Source: Cannabis sativa | Lineage: Eukaryota; Streptophyta; Magnoliopsida; Rosales; Cannabaceae | DNA length: 64,000 nt | NCBI RefSeq assembly: GCF_029168945.1 | Contig: NC_083610.1 | Coordinates: 48,377,429 to 48,441,428, forward strand | Direction of reading: 5' to 3' | Shown: piece after piece, positions 1-12,539 of the stretch | How the letters are laid out: every line of letters starts with the position of its first letter | How positions within the stretch are numbered: position 1 is the stretch's first letter | Made by a program: the position numbers and the translations under genes | The notes under the pieces: model-generated | Seen by the model: the letters and a program-made list of their open reading frames with translations, nothing else | What the model was told of the DNA's origin: nothing | The model's database searches: none

Positions 1-904
1 TTCCTATTCCTAGTATTATAGGTTTGGGTTTATCTAAACCTATGGCTTGTGGTATACCTGGTAATTACTTACTCTAATGCAAGCAACTTACTTTTGTAAG
101 ATGCTGAAGCATTTTCTTTTTTAATGGCAATCTATAGAATCTTCTTGACTTCTAGACATAGATTTTATTTATCTAAGGAAAAGTCTCAACTATTCCAGAA
201 AAGATAAAGCCATGAAAGAATTCCTTAAATGAACAGTGAGAGGTCTCAGATATGCTTTAGTATGCCTTAGACCAGACACCTGCTGTCGAGTGGGAGTAAT
301 GAGTAGGTATCAGATTAATCCAGGAAAGGAACATTGGAAGACAATCAAGTAAATCTTAAGATTAAGAAGAGGAACTATATGTTAGTCGATAAGGGTGTGT
401 TTAAAACTCTTAGACTACACCACATCAGATTTCGAGACTTGCCTTTGTGCTAGAAAGTATGCTGAGAAGATGGTGATCACTCTGGGGGTGGAGTAGTGAT
501 TTTAGAGAAGTGTAAAAACCTATCTGAAGTCTATAGGTCTACCAGAGAGAGACTGAATGTTAAAGATGCAGGAAAGGTACTTATTCAGTCTAAGGAAAGT
601 TCTATACATTTGTGGCACCGTTCCAACTTGTCTTAACTACTAGTGTTATTTCCTGATTAACCAAAAAGTAGTTACCAAAAGTATAGAATCCAGTATCCCA
701 AGAGAGTAGACATAAAGAGAGGAATTTCACAATATCAAGGATTTTGTGATTAAGGAAGAGTAATGGTCGAGAGAAGGTTGTGTTTAATTCAACCTGTCAG
801 ATCCTATTACGAGGAGTATACTACTACTACACTTGATTTGTATATCAAGGTGTTGAGATTATTTGAAATGCACATTTTGTTTTATATTAGTGCAAGTGGG
901 ATTT
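1..904 (+). pseudogene. Decayed 3' end of a Copia pol (RT/RNase H), element 'Copia-C'
   Basis: This is the downstream part of a Ty1/copia polyprotein belonging to the element whose 3' LTR follows. The stretch around 230-420 aligns by eye with the RT-to-RNase H junction of the better preserved copy at 15.4-15.6 kb. Both carry the words for a Thr-Arg-Pro motif and a 'SRYQ(T/I)NPG' motif followed by 'EHW'. It is full of stops and indels and has no usable reading frame. A purine-rich tract near 894-904 lies immediately before the LTR, as expected for the plus-strand primer site. The rest of the element lies upstream of the window. Homology of the part before about 180 is not clear by eye. Confidence 0.7.
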
Positions 905-2772
905 TGTTGGGTTTTGTGCCCTAAATAAAACTCATTTCAATATAATCAGATTTACTTATTAATAAAGATCAGAAATAACATTTTATGTTGCATGGTTCAC
1001 ATGATTTATTTCATGATTATATATATATAATGTATGAATTCTATTTCAGTCCAGAACATATGAATTTGTTAATGATTATAGTGTTGTCAGCATAGTGGAA
1101 TATAATCTTAATTATATGTTCGAAATTTTATTCCCTGATTTGTCAGTTCACTGGATTTAGACTGACATGATAATCAGCGATAGGTATTCTTACACCTTGG
1201 ATGAGTGTTATGTCCTTTCCAGGGCATTGGCAAAGTTTACCAGTATCGGATGTATGGAGTATACATCGGAAGGGACCGATATTGAACTTTGATTAGATAT
1301 GTTAAAATTTACCATAATATCTATTCAATTCAATATCACCTGTTGATCCTAGATCAAATGATCTTAATCCTGATATGGTTAGGTTCGATCTCAAGAGTAT
1401 TATACATGTTCTTTGATTTGTTAGTTAAGCCTACTTTTGGATCAGGGTGATACGTACATTTTGGGAACATGATAGTATAATTGAGTGGGAGCGCTAACAT
1501 AAATATGGAGTCTATAACTTCTATAGGAATTTAGAAGTGAAACGATGATATCCTTTGAGCTTGGCTAAACAGAGATAAATGGTGGAGATCTCATTTCATT
1601 TCGCTGAAATATCATTTATACGGAGATAAGTGTTTTAAGGATAAAATACATTGAAGGTGTAACGGTAATTTAGTGCCTATTCAATGTAGATCATCTATTA
1701 GAGGGTCGTTGATCAAATTAGGATTATAACAATAGATAATTAATAGCGTATCTATATCGTTGAACATATAGAGCATTCTATATGACTGAGAGTGCAATTC
1801 CAAGTTCTAAGTGTGGATTTAATGAGGAATTAATAAGTTAGGGAATTTACTTGGTAAATTCGGTTCGACTTATTGGAAGCTCGGTTATATAGGTCCATGG
1901 TCCCCATACTAGTTGAGATAATACTACTTGTAAGACTCATTTAATTAGTTTTAATTAATCAATTATAATTCTCAAATTAGACTATGTCTATTTGTGAATT
2001 TATCAATTGTTAAGGGCGAAAGTGTAAAGAAAGAGTTTATAGGGTATATTTGTTAATTAAGAGACTTTGGTTAGTCTCATTAATAAATATAATAAATGAC
2101 AATATTATTTAATAATTATTTATAGTTATTAAATAGTTAAAATTGACATTTAAATGGTTGAATGTGAAAACTGGTAATTTTGAGAAAATGGGATACAGAA
2201 ATGATAAAACAGGAAAGTTGCAAAAGTGAGGCCCATTTTCATATGCCATGGCCGGCCACATGCATAGCTTTTATCATTTAATGTTTTCATTATTTTAATG
2301 CCAAGTAATTCAACCCTAACCCTATGTGGTATTCTATAAATAGAAAGTAATGGCTTCAGGAAAGGAACAATTGCATCTCATTCCTTTCAGAGAAAATTCC
2401 CCAGCCGCCACCTCTCTCTCTCTTTCTTCTTCTTCTTTGTTTCGAAATCCCTAAGTGATAGTGTAGTGCCCACACACATCAAGTGGTATCTCAATCATAG
2501 TGTGGAAGATTGTGTAGAATCCAATCAAGAAGGAGAATGAGCATCAAAGGAAGGAGAGAAAGAGATCCAAGTTCAGATCTTGATTATGTTCTGCTACAGA
2601 AAGGAATCAAGGGCTAGAGATCTGAACGGAAGGAGTCATTATATTCCGTTGCACCCAATGTAAGGTTTACTAAACTTTATATGTGTTTATTTCATTGTTT
2701 TAGAATTCATATTAGGATGTTAATGAAACATACATGGTAGTAAATCTAGATCCTGGTAAAATATTTCCAACA
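905..2772 (+). repeat. 3' LTR of Copia-C (long-LTR Copia family)
   Basis: An LTR of about 1.87 kb that begins TGTTGGGTTTTGTGCC and ends TTCCAACA, the same termini as four other copies in this window (3311-5204 reversed, 7038-9979, 16115-29708 split, 43040-44982). It starts directly after a purine-rich tract and ends directly before Copia-A gag codons, so Copia-C was inserted in Copia-A. The right flank is GTTCA; the matching left TSD lies outside the window. Confidence 0.85.
2335..2342 (+). promoter_or_regulatory. Putative LTR TATA box
   Basis: TATAAATA lies about 430 bp before the LTR end. An equivalent motif is seen in the reverse solo LTR (about 3747) and in the Copia-B 3' LTR (about 29277). 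It is altered to TATAATTA in the Copia-B 5' LTR near 9553. The position fits the U3/R boundary of a transcribed LTR; the start site itself is inferred. Confidence 0.45.
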
Positions 2773-3310
2773 GTTCAGTCTCTTGTTGATTCTTTAATCA
2801 TCGCTGGTTCTAACATAAGTGAACAAGATGTTGTTCTTCAGATCTTGAATGGTTTCGGTGCTGAGTTTGATCCTTGTCACTTGATGAAGCTCAAGCCTTA
2901 CTTATGTCACATGAGAGTCGTTTAGAGCATCACAGCTCCATGATAGACATTTCTATGAAACTTCAGGCCAATCTTATAGTTGGAAACAACAAATCTAACT
3001 CAGGGAGATACATTCCACCACCTGCTCGAGGAAATAACACAGAATCATCTTCAAGAAATGCTGACAGGGGGATTCTTGTGGTTCTTTTGTGTTTCAAACC
3101 AGACTAATTTGTCAATTGTGCCTCAAAAGTGGACACACTGCTGCTGTGTGTCATTATCGCTTTGACAAAAATTTTGCCCCTTCAAAATGTACCCCTCCTC
3201 GTGCCTATCTCACTGAACTTGACATGGATAATGACAATCAGGTACAATACACTACTATCTTGCCTGATTTGGGGATGACAATCTCTGGTTTGTTGATACA
3301 GGGGCAAATG
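2773..3310 (+). pseudogene. Copia-A gag and start of protease (interrupted)
   Basis: This is a fragment of the oldest retrotransposon in the nest. It encodes part of a Copia Gag: a helical segment with 'ILNGFGAEFDP', then in a shifted frame 'LDEAQALLMSHESRLEHH', then a CCHC zinc knuckle 'CQLCLKSGHTAAVC' near 3110-3150. It finishes with the aspartic protease signature 'LWFVDTGAN', whose last codon abuts the reverse solo LTR. The same frame resumes after the solo LTR and its AAATG duplication at 5210. At least two frameshifts and a small deletion after 'EFDP' disable it. The N-terminal part of gag and the 5' LTR lie upstream of Copia-C, outside the window. Confidence 0.85.
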
Positions 3311-5204
3311 TGTTGGAATTATTTTACTAGGATCTAGATTTACTAACAAGTATGTTTCATTAACATCCTAATATGAATTTCTAAAACAATGAAATAATTA
3401 CATAAGGGTTTAAGAAAACCTTACATTTATTGCACCGGAATATAATGACTCCTTCTGTTCAGATCTCTAGCCCTTGATTCCTTTCTGAAGCAGAGCATTA
3501 TCAAGATCTGAACCTAGATCTCTTTCTCTCCTTCTTGAGCCCGATTCTCCTTCTTGTTGATTGGATTCTTCACAGTCTTCCACACTATGATTGAGATACC
3601 ACTTGCTGTGTGTGGGCACTCACTCTATCACTCAAGGTTCGAAATTATGAAGAAGAAAAGAGAGGAAGTGGTTTCGGCTATAGGTAGGAGGCTCAATTTT
3701 CTGAAGACAAGAAATTTCATCAATTTTAAGTGTGAGCCATCGCTATCTATTTATAGGTAACCACCTAGGTTTAGGTTAGATTTAATTAGCATTAAAATAA
3801 TAGAAAAATAAATGGTAAAATCCATGCATAGTGGCCGGCCATGGTTTGGATAATGGGCCCACTTTGTAATTTTGCTATTTTGTCATTTTCCCATCTTATT
3901 TTCCCAAAAATGCTAATTTTCAAATTTAACCACTTAAATGCCAATTCTAATTATTTAATAACTAAAAATTAATTATTAAATAATATTATCATTTAATACA
4001 TTTATTAATTAGACTAATCAAAGTCTCTTAATTAACAAATAAACCCTAGAAACTCTTTCTTCATAATTTAAGCCCTTGCTTAGTGAAAATTCATAAACTA
4101 GACATAGTCTAATTTTAGAATTATAATTGATTAATTAAAATCAATTAACTGAGTCTTACAAGCAGTATGGTCTCAACTAGTATGGGGACCATGGGCCTAT
4201 ATAACCGAGCTTCCAATAAGCAGATCAAGAACTTACCAGGTAAATCCACTAATTTATTAATTCCTTGTTGCATCCACGCATAGAACTTGGAATTGCACTC
4301 TCAGTTATATAGAACACTCTATATGTTCCACGATATAGATACGCTATCAGTTATCCATTGTTATAATCCCAATAATCAATGATCCTCTATAGATGATCTA
4401 CATTGCATAGGGATAAAATTACCGTTACACCATTTCAATGTATTTTATCCTTAAAACACTTGGCCACCTATAAATGATATTTTAGTGAAATAACATAATC
4501 ACTAAAATGAGATCTCAATCATTTATCTCTATTCAGTCAAGCTCGAAGGAAATCATCGTTTCACTTCTAAATACCTATAGAAGCTATAGATTCCATATCT
4601 ATGATTAACGCTCTCACTCAATTATACTACCATGTTCCCAAAATGTACGTATCACCCTGACCAAAAAGTAGGCTTAACTAACAAATCAAAGAACATGAGT
4701 AACACTCTTGAGATCGAACCTAACCATGTCAGGATTAAGATCATTTGATCTAGGATAAACTAGGTGATATTGAATTGAATAGATATTACGGTAAATTTAT
4801 CATATCTAATCAAAGTTCAATATCGGTCCCTTCCAATGTATACTCCATACATTCGATACTGGTAAACTTTGTCAATGTCCTGGAAAGGACATAACACTTA
4901 TCCAAGGTGTAAGTATACCTATCGCTGATTATCATGCCAGTCTATATCTAGTGAACTGACAAATCAGGGAATTACACTTTCGAACATATAAACAAGATTA
5001 TATTCCACTGTGTTGACAACACTATAATCATGAACAAATATATATATATATATATATATGTTCTGGACTTAATAGAATTTATACATTAAGTATAATCATG
5101 AAATAAATCATGTGAACCATGCAACATAAAATGTGATTTCTGATCTTTATTAATTAAATTTGATTATATTGAAATGGGTTTTATTTATGGCACAAAACCC
5201 AACA
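3311..5204 (-). repeat. Solo LTR of the Copia-B family, reverse orientation
   Basis: A 1,894-bp sequence whose reverse complement starts TGTTGGGTTTTGTGCC and ends in TTCCAACA, matching the neighbouring long LTRs along its whole length. It is flanked by a perfect 5-bp duplication AAATG (3306-3310 and 5205-5209). No internal retrotransposon sequence is present, so it is a solo LTR left by LTR-LTR recombination. It contains a (TA)n run near 5037-5060. It interrupts Copia-A directly after the protease active-site codons. Confidence 0.93.
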
Positions 5205-5209
5205 AAATG

Positions 5210-7037
5210 TTCATATTATAAATGGTTCTGAGTCTCTTGATTCCCCCACTCCCTATGCTGGAACTGAAACACTCTCTGTAGGTGATGGTAAGACTTTGCG
5301 CATAATTCACATAAGATCCACTTCCTTATCTTCCAACAATTCTCACAATTTATACTTAAAATCTTTTTAAATGTGCCTGCTATGAAAAAAAAATTAATAA
5401 TTGTGTCTAAAGTAACACATGATAATAATGTGTATCTTGAATTTCACAAGAATTGTTGTTTTGTCAAGGACAAACTCACTGGAGTTGTTCTTCTCAAAGG
5501 ACCAATTAAGGATGACTTCTATGTGCTTGGTGATTCCAGTCAACCCTCACATACCCTCCAATGTAATCTCACAACAGTGTCTCAGTCTACCAATGTTCCA
5601 ACTGTTCATAATTGTCAAAATTGTTGTAATAATTCCATTGTTAATTCAGTGAATTCTTGTAATATGACAAATATTAATAAAGAAACTCATTGTGGCTATT
5701 CTTCACAGTGTTTACCATCAGCTTCTTTAACTGTCTTTAATCAAGACATTAATATTTGGCATCAAAAATTGGGGCATCTTTCCTTTTCTACTTTAAGCAG
5801 AATTTTAAAAACCATACCACATTCACAAACAACCTTACTCCTTGTCCACCACCCATGCTTCACAATCCCTTCAGTTAATTCGTACTGATTTATGGGGTCC
5901 ATTTCATATCTCCTCTAAAGAAGGGTATCAATATTACATTCACTTAATTTATAGATAACCATACTAGGTACACTTGGATTTAACCTTTAACACTTAAATC
6001 TCAAGCCTTTGATGTCTTTCTAAAGTTCAAAAGCATGGTTGAAAATAATTTAATTTACCTATTAAGAGTGTTCAGTCTGATTGGGGAGGGGAATACAGAC
6101 CATTTGCTAGATTTTTACATGATCAAGGAATTCATTTTCAGCATCCTTGGCCTCATGATCATGAACAAAATGGAAGAGCTGAAAGAAAACATAGGCACAT
6201 TACTGAAACTGGTTTGGTTCTTCTTGCTCAATCTGGTCTTACTTTGTCATATTGGTGGTATTCTTTTCAAAGTGTTGTTTTCACAATTAATAGACTTCCT
6301 ACAATTGTTCTTGACTTCAAAAATCCCTATGAATGTTTGTTTGGAAGTCAACCTGATTACAAGATTCTAAAACCTTTTGGTTGTGCTTGTTTTCCACACT
6401 TGAGACCTTACAATAATCACAAGCTTGAGTACAGATCATATCAGTACATATTCCTGGGTTTCTCATCTCATCACAAAGGCTATTTGTGTGAGAATTCACA
6501 AGGAAGAATCTACATTGCAAGGAATGTTGTGTTCAATGAAAGTTGTTTTTCTGCTTTCACACGTCCCTGTTCCTCACAGGTACATTCTTCACCTTCAACT
6601 TCTTTTCCTTGTGCTACATATAATTTTCCCTCTACTGTTACTCCCTCTAACACATTTTTTGGTTGTGCTACTGCTTCATCACAACCTCCCATGCTTAATG
6701 CCACTATCAATCTGTCATCACAAGCACCCATAACTACCCTGTCCACTCAACCAATTGTACCAAATCAATCAACCAATCTGCCCCCCACTGAGATTTCATC
6801 TATGCCCTTACCAACCTCAGAAACAGCCATACATACATCCAATAATAACACTACTCCAGCAAAAATTATCCCACCTGATACACAACATCCAATACAACAG
6901 CCCATACAACATTCAATATAGCAGCCTATACCAATACATGATTTACACCCTAATACACAACATCCTATACAGCAACCTACACTATCTGGTGCACCTGCTA
7001 CAAATCACAATGTATTAAACTCTAGAGAGCAGCCTAT
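5210..7037 (+). pseudogene. Copia-A protease remainder and integrase
   Basis: Continues Copia-A after the solo LTR. It holds the rest of the protease region, the conserved segment 'MKKKLIIVSKVTHDNNVY', and the GAG-pre-integrase zinc-finger region beginning 'WHQKLGHLS'. The integrase core shows '[11 protein letters not shown]' and, in line, '[15 protein letters not shown]' with the catalytic Glu. The integrase C-terminal part (about 6214-6700) has '[13 protein letters not shown]' and 'YIFLGFSS', and a Pro/Thr/Gln-rich linker runs to 7037. Frames change several times and stops are frequent (for example near 5885-6035). Copia-B is inserted at the end with target duplication CCTAT; Copia-A resumes at 29714. 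Confidence 0.88.
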
Positions 7038-9979
7038 TGTTGGGCTTTGTGCCCTAAATAAAACTTTATTTCAATGTAATCTTTATCATTTAATTATCAA
7101 TAAAGAGACAGAATTATTTTCATCACTTATTTAGTGTGTCATTTGGTTCATGTTATCATTTATATGTTTATTTGATTTATAAATTCATCCAAACCCTTAT
7201 CACATTGATATTCTTGTTTATTGTGTCGTCAACACAGTGGAAAGTAATCAAGATTGTGTGATTAAATGTATTCCTAGATTTATCAGTACACAGGGTTTAA
7301 TTGATATGATAATCTACAACATAGTTTACTTGCACCTTGGATAAATATTATGTTCTTTTCAGGGCATTGGTTAAAGTAAAGCTTGGGTTGGATGCATGGA
7401 GTATGCATTGGAAAGGACCGATATTGAACTTGGATTAGATATGATAAATTTACCGTAATATCTATTCAATTCAATATCACCTAGTTGATCCTAGATCAAA
7501 TGATCTTAATACTGACATGGTTAGGTTCGATCTCAAGAGTATTATTCTTGTTCTTTGATTTGTTAGTTAAGCCTACTTTTTGGTCAGGGTGATACGTACA
7601 TTTTGAGAACATGGTAGTGCAATTGAGTGAGAGCGCTAATCATAGATATGGAATCTATAGCTTCTATCTAGACATAGAAGTGAAATGATGATTTCCTTCG
7701 AGCTTGGCTAAACAGAGATAAATGGTTGAGTACTCATTTCAGTGATTATGTTAGTTCACTGAAATATCATCTATAGGTGGCTAAGTGTTTTAAGGATAAA
7801 ATACATTGAAGGGTGTAACGGTAAATCAATCCCTATGCAATGTAAATCATCTATAGAGGATCATTGATTATTGGGATTATAACAATGGATAACTAATAGG
7901 GTGTCTATATCGTGGAACATATAGAGCTTTCTATATAGCTCAGAGTGCAATTCCAAGTTCTATGGCGGATGTATTGAGGAATTAATAAGTTAGTGGATCT
8001 ACTTGGTAAATTCTAGATCTGCTTATTGGAAGCTCGGATATATAGGCCCATGGTCACCATACTAGTTGAGACAATACTGTTTGTAAGACTCAGTTAATTG
8101 ATTTTAATTAATCAATTATAATTCTGAAATTAGACTATGTCTAGTTTATAAATTTTCACTAAGCTAGGGCTTAATTGTGAAGAAAAGAGATTCTAGGGAT
8201 TATTTGTTAATTAAGAGACTTTATTAAGTCTAATTAATAAAAGTATTAAATGGAAATTTTATTTAATAATTATTTTAATTATTAAATAATTAGATTTGGC
8301 ATTTAAGTTAGGCCTGTATATGGGTTGGGTTGGGCGGTTTGGCAGTGTTTTTATTTGGCGGTTTTTTAAAATCACAGCCCATACCTGCCCAATAAAAGTT
8401 TGGGTTGGGCGGTTTTTTAAGGGGCGGTTTTATGCCGTTTTTTGGGCGGTTTGGGTTGCTTAAAAATCAAAACTTCGAAAGTATTGTCACAAGTATAGAC
8501 TCCACTTTTTGCCTAAACAACATATGTAAATTTTACTCAGCAAAAAAATATCTCCCTCCCTTCTCCCATGCCAATACAACCTGTGGTATACTATATTATC
8601 ACCAAAATTGAAGCTTTGGTTTGGTTTACAGTCACAATTTAAAGCCACCATCTAAATAACTATAAAGCAGTTATTTATTTCACACATAAACCCAAAGCTT
8701 TGGATTAGATGATTATATTTTCAAAATAAACATATTAAACTGAAATTTTTGATGCTATAATTTTCATATTAAACATATTTTATTCTGTACAAATAAAAAA
8801 AAATTAAATAATATATATATAAATATATAATACCATACCTGAGGAGTGAGGAGATCGGCAGCTGTGGAGTTGGACTGTGGACAGTGTCAACGGTCGCTGT
8901 GGCTGGATAAAGGTCCGACGAAGTGGTCGGGCACTGTGGACCGGCGCTGTGGCTTCGTCGTTCAGGCGCTCTCTACGACGGTTTACGATGGCTGGAAGTG
9001 GAGAAGGGAGTCGAGTGGGTTGAGTCGTTGATGGGCTGATGCTGGGCTGTGCGAGTCGGCTGTGCGAGAAAAAGGGGGACGGCGATTGGATTTTTGGAGG
9101 GGCTGTGCGAGTCGGTTGTGCGAGAAGAAGGGGGACGCACAGTGCGACAATTAGTTTTAGTTTTTCTTTTTGTTTTAGTTTTAGGCAGCCTTAGGAATAA
9201 ATTTTTTTAAAAAATATATATAATAATAAATAACGGGTACGGGTTGGACCCGCCCCTTTTAGGCTAACCCGTACCCGCCCGCCAAACAACGGGTTAAAAC
9301 TCAACCAACCCAATTTTTGCAGTTTTTTAATGGGCGGTTCCCACGGTTTAGCGGTTTTTATGTTCCGGCCTAATTTAAGTGGTTAAATTGGAAAAATGGC
9401 ATTTTTGAGAAAATAAGATGAATAATTGGAAAAATGGAAAAATTGCAAAATGGGGCCCAATATCCATGGCCGGCCACTTGAGGAGCAATTTACTATTTAG
9501 TTTTTTATTTTTTTAATGCCAAATAAATCTAACCTAACCCTAAGTGGTTTCATATAATTAAGTAGTGATGGCCTCAAAGGAAAAGAAGATGCAAACTCTT
9601 GCCTTCAGTAAAATTTTGAGCCACCTTCTCTCTACCTATTTCGAAACCCTCTCTCTTCCTCTCTTCAAACCGAACCCTAGAATGATTAGAGTAACTGCCC
9701 ACACACATCAAGTGGTACTCAATCATAGTGTGTAAGTCTGTGTTGAATCCAAATTCAAGAGAAGGAGAATCAGGCTTAGATCTTGGTCATACACTGCTAC
9801 AGAAAGGATACAAGGGTTAGAGATCTGAGCGGAAGAAGCCATTATAATTCCGCTACACCCACTGTAAGGTTTCTGAAACTTTATATGTGTTTATTTCATA
9901 TGGTTTTAGAAGTTCATGTTTAGGATGTTAAAAACATACTTGTTAGTAAATCTAGATCCTGGTAAAATATATTCCAACA
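7038..9979 (+). repeat. 5' LTR of Copia-B (interrupted by a hAT element)
   Basis: Starts TGTTGGGCTTTGTGCC and ends TTCCAACA. It is 2,942 bp long, of which 1,072 bp are the hAT-type insertion plus its duplicated target. The remaining ~1.87 kb matches the other LTRs of the family. The TATA-like word found in sister LTRs is degraded here (near 9553), so this copy may have a weakened promoter. Confidence 0.92.
8309..9372. mobile_element. Non-autonomous hAT-type element in the Copia-B 5' LTR
   Basis: A 1,064-bp insertion absent from the sister LTRs, flanked by the perfect 8-bp duplication ATTTAAGT (8301-8308 and 9373-9380). Its ends are TAGGCCTG and, inverted, TAGGCCGG. The 8-bp TSD with short TA-GG termini is the hAT signature. 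Subterminal regions are packed with GGGTTGGG/GGGCGG words on the left and the complementary words on the right. The middle contains a GC-rich segment (about 8840-9145) unlike the AT-rich rest, including two ~36-bp direct repeats (about 9046-9081 and 9102-9137). No transposase frame is present. Confidence 0.9.
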
Positions 9980-9981
9980 AC

Positions 9982-9994
9982 TGGTATCAGAGCC
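9982..9994 (+). other. Copia-B minus-strand primer binding site
   Basis: TGGTATCAGAGCC starts two bases after the 5' LTR. It is the standard initiator-tRNA-Met complementary sequence of plant Copia elements. Confidence 0.92.
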
Positions 9995-12539
9995 ATGGTA
10001 ATGATTTAATTTCAAGAAATTCGGACTTAAAACGATATATGTGTGATTTGGATGTGATTCATGTTGATCTATGTGTTTTTTATGATTGTTTGATGTTTGC
10101 AAATTTTTTACGAAAAATAATTTGAATTTTTTTCTGGAATTATTTTTGTTGGATAGTTTGGAAAAAAAAATTAAGAAATTCACTTTTTTACAAAACTTAA
10201 TATCAATTTTATTTGAATTAGTTATGATTTTTTGAAAATTTGAAAAATCTTAGGGGTGGTGACACACCCCATGCGCGTGCGGATGCACGTGACACACGGG
10301 TGTCACCCGTGTTCAGACACGGGTTGTCCGAAGTTTCTCGCCCAGGTGCTGTCTGAACCCTATCTACGCACGCGAAAATGCTACTGGCAGCATCCGTGTG
10401 CGTGAAATCACGCCCAACATCCCTTCGTGCGTGTGCAGATGGTATGCAATGCATACCATACGCACCAAATACATTTTTTTTTCCATTTTTTCATTTTTTC
10501 ATGGAATTAATTTCGAATTTTTTGTGTAATTTTGTATTTAGATTTTTATTTTTCATATTTCAAATCTAATTATCAGAATTAAATTAATATTTTTAAAATA
10601 ATATTTTTAAAATAATATTTTTAAATTAATTTAAGATATTAGTGAAATTTGAAGCTTGAAAATAGGTAAAAATCTATCTTTTTGCTTAATTAGTTATCTT
10701 ATTTTTAAAATTTGATTATTTTATCTTATTTTTAAATTTAAGGTCAGATATTTAATATTTTAAATTATTTAAATTTCTTTTTAATAAAATGACCTTATTT
10801 AAAATTTAAAATAAGATTATTTTAATCATGAAGTTTTAAATTGAAATAAGATATTTTGCTAACTTTTAAATTTTGTTATTTTATTTAAATTAAATTGTAA
10901 AATTAGAAAAATGATATTTATTTATCATTTTATTTTATTGAATATTTAATTTTATTTTAAATAATATGAAATTTGAAAATTTGTTAGCATTTTTTTTTTG
11001 AAGTAGATATTTAGGTTAGTTTAAACTTAATTTTTCAAATTTATAGGTTTAATTTTAAAATTAATTTTTAATTTTATTTTATTTTTTTATTCTGAAAATA
11101 ATTTTTTTTTTATATTTGTTCGAAATTAGTAAATTAATTAATTAATTTAAAATTAAATAAATCTTGTGTCCAACTATCCAACTTGTTACATGTTTGTGTG
11201 TTTTATATATTGTTTAATTATTAAATTTTTTTTATAAAACCTATTATTGTTTGATCTAAATTGTCATGGTTAACTTGTTGACAGATCCAATGATCTGATT
11301 TAACCCATGGTTCAATTGTCAATAAGTCAAATAAATAATTTGTAACAGGTAAATTTTGCAATATTCTTTCATCTGTGTATAAACCTAGTAACATGATAGG
11401 ATCCATCCAAATCAGTGTGCCTGTGTGAGCCTATATGTTTGCTTTGGGCTTAGATGCATATAGGTAGCCCATTTAATTTTGTAATTAAAATGGGCTAGGT
11501 TGCTAAATAAAATCATCACTCTTGATAGATTTTATTTAGGCCCAATTAGTATTTGGGCCTATTCAATTAATAACAGTTTTTTAAATTAAGGTTAAATTCA
11601 TCTATTTTGGGCTTTGTGTGAGAGTTAGGGGGCCATAACAGTAGGTACGACATACTGAACCCAGCCCTCCCTCACATGAACAACCCCAACTGTGAAGGCC
11701 CATTTGCCTGATTTGAATGACTGTACTAGGTTAATTAAACTAGTTTAACCTAATAAAATTGATTAGCAACATAATTAATTTCGAAATATATGAAATTAAT
11801 TTTTCATTTGAATATTTTGAAATTAATTTAAGAAAAACACACTTAGTTTAATGAAACTTTTTCAAGATAAACTATAAACTTTTTCAAGATAAACTTTTTC
11901 AAATTTTATATATTTATATATAATTTTCGAAAATTAAATATTAAAAATTAAATTAAAGTTGAAAATTAATTATTTAATTAATTTTGGACCAACTTTAAAA
12001 AGTAATTTTCTTTATTAAAATATATGGATCAAAATAAATGATTAATTAAAAATACATTGTTTTAAATAATGAGCTTTAATCAAGAGATATTCGATCTCCA
12101 TTGTTGGTCTTACAATAGTTAAATGTTTTCAATATAACCTCGAGACGCTAGACTTCGTCCCCCTTATGGATGGTTATTCGTTGAAAGCATTTAACACTGT
12201 AAGATCTCATATGATAAGTATTTTGTAAGTTTTCGTCTCTATTAGACTCTCCCCTACGATGACTACTTAGAGATAAACTTACAGAATATGAAACAATGGT
12301 GGAAGCTCATAAAATGAGAATAACCTTGACTCTTGCCTACCGGGACAATGTTGGATTCTCATTTTGATCGAATAAAAGGTTGCTAAAATGGTGTCCATTT
12401 TAGATGAGCTGACTACTCTATTCAACTAATGTTATCTTTGACTCTCGCCTACTGGGACACTGTATTTCATTATGTTGGAAACCTTAGAAAATAATAAATA
12501 TGTTTAGTTTTTGGTATTTTTGCAAACATATCTGCTTAC
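9995..12539 (+). other. Copia-B long leader, mostly non-coding
   Basis: About 2.5 kb between the primer site and the first recognisable gag codons. It is very AT-rich except for a GC-rich block at about 10250-10460, which contains inverted words (for example CACGGGTGTCACCCGTG and GGTATGCAATGCATACC). A segment near 12330-12470 carries a twice-repeated motif (GACTCTTGCCTACCGGGACA and GACTCTCGCCTACTGGGACA). Another GC-balanced stretch lies at 11620-11730. No gag frame is convincing here, so the N-terminal half of gag is either deleted or unrecognisable. Confidence 0.6.

Noticed and set aside
8405..9031. Short frames inside the hAT-type element as transposase pieces
   Set aside because: They are under 70 codons, composed of GGGCGG-type repeats, and show no hAT dimerisation or DDE motif.
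10218..10569. Short open frames on both strands in the GC-rich leader island
   Set aside because: They come from inverted words in the block. There is no start context, family or codon pattern.
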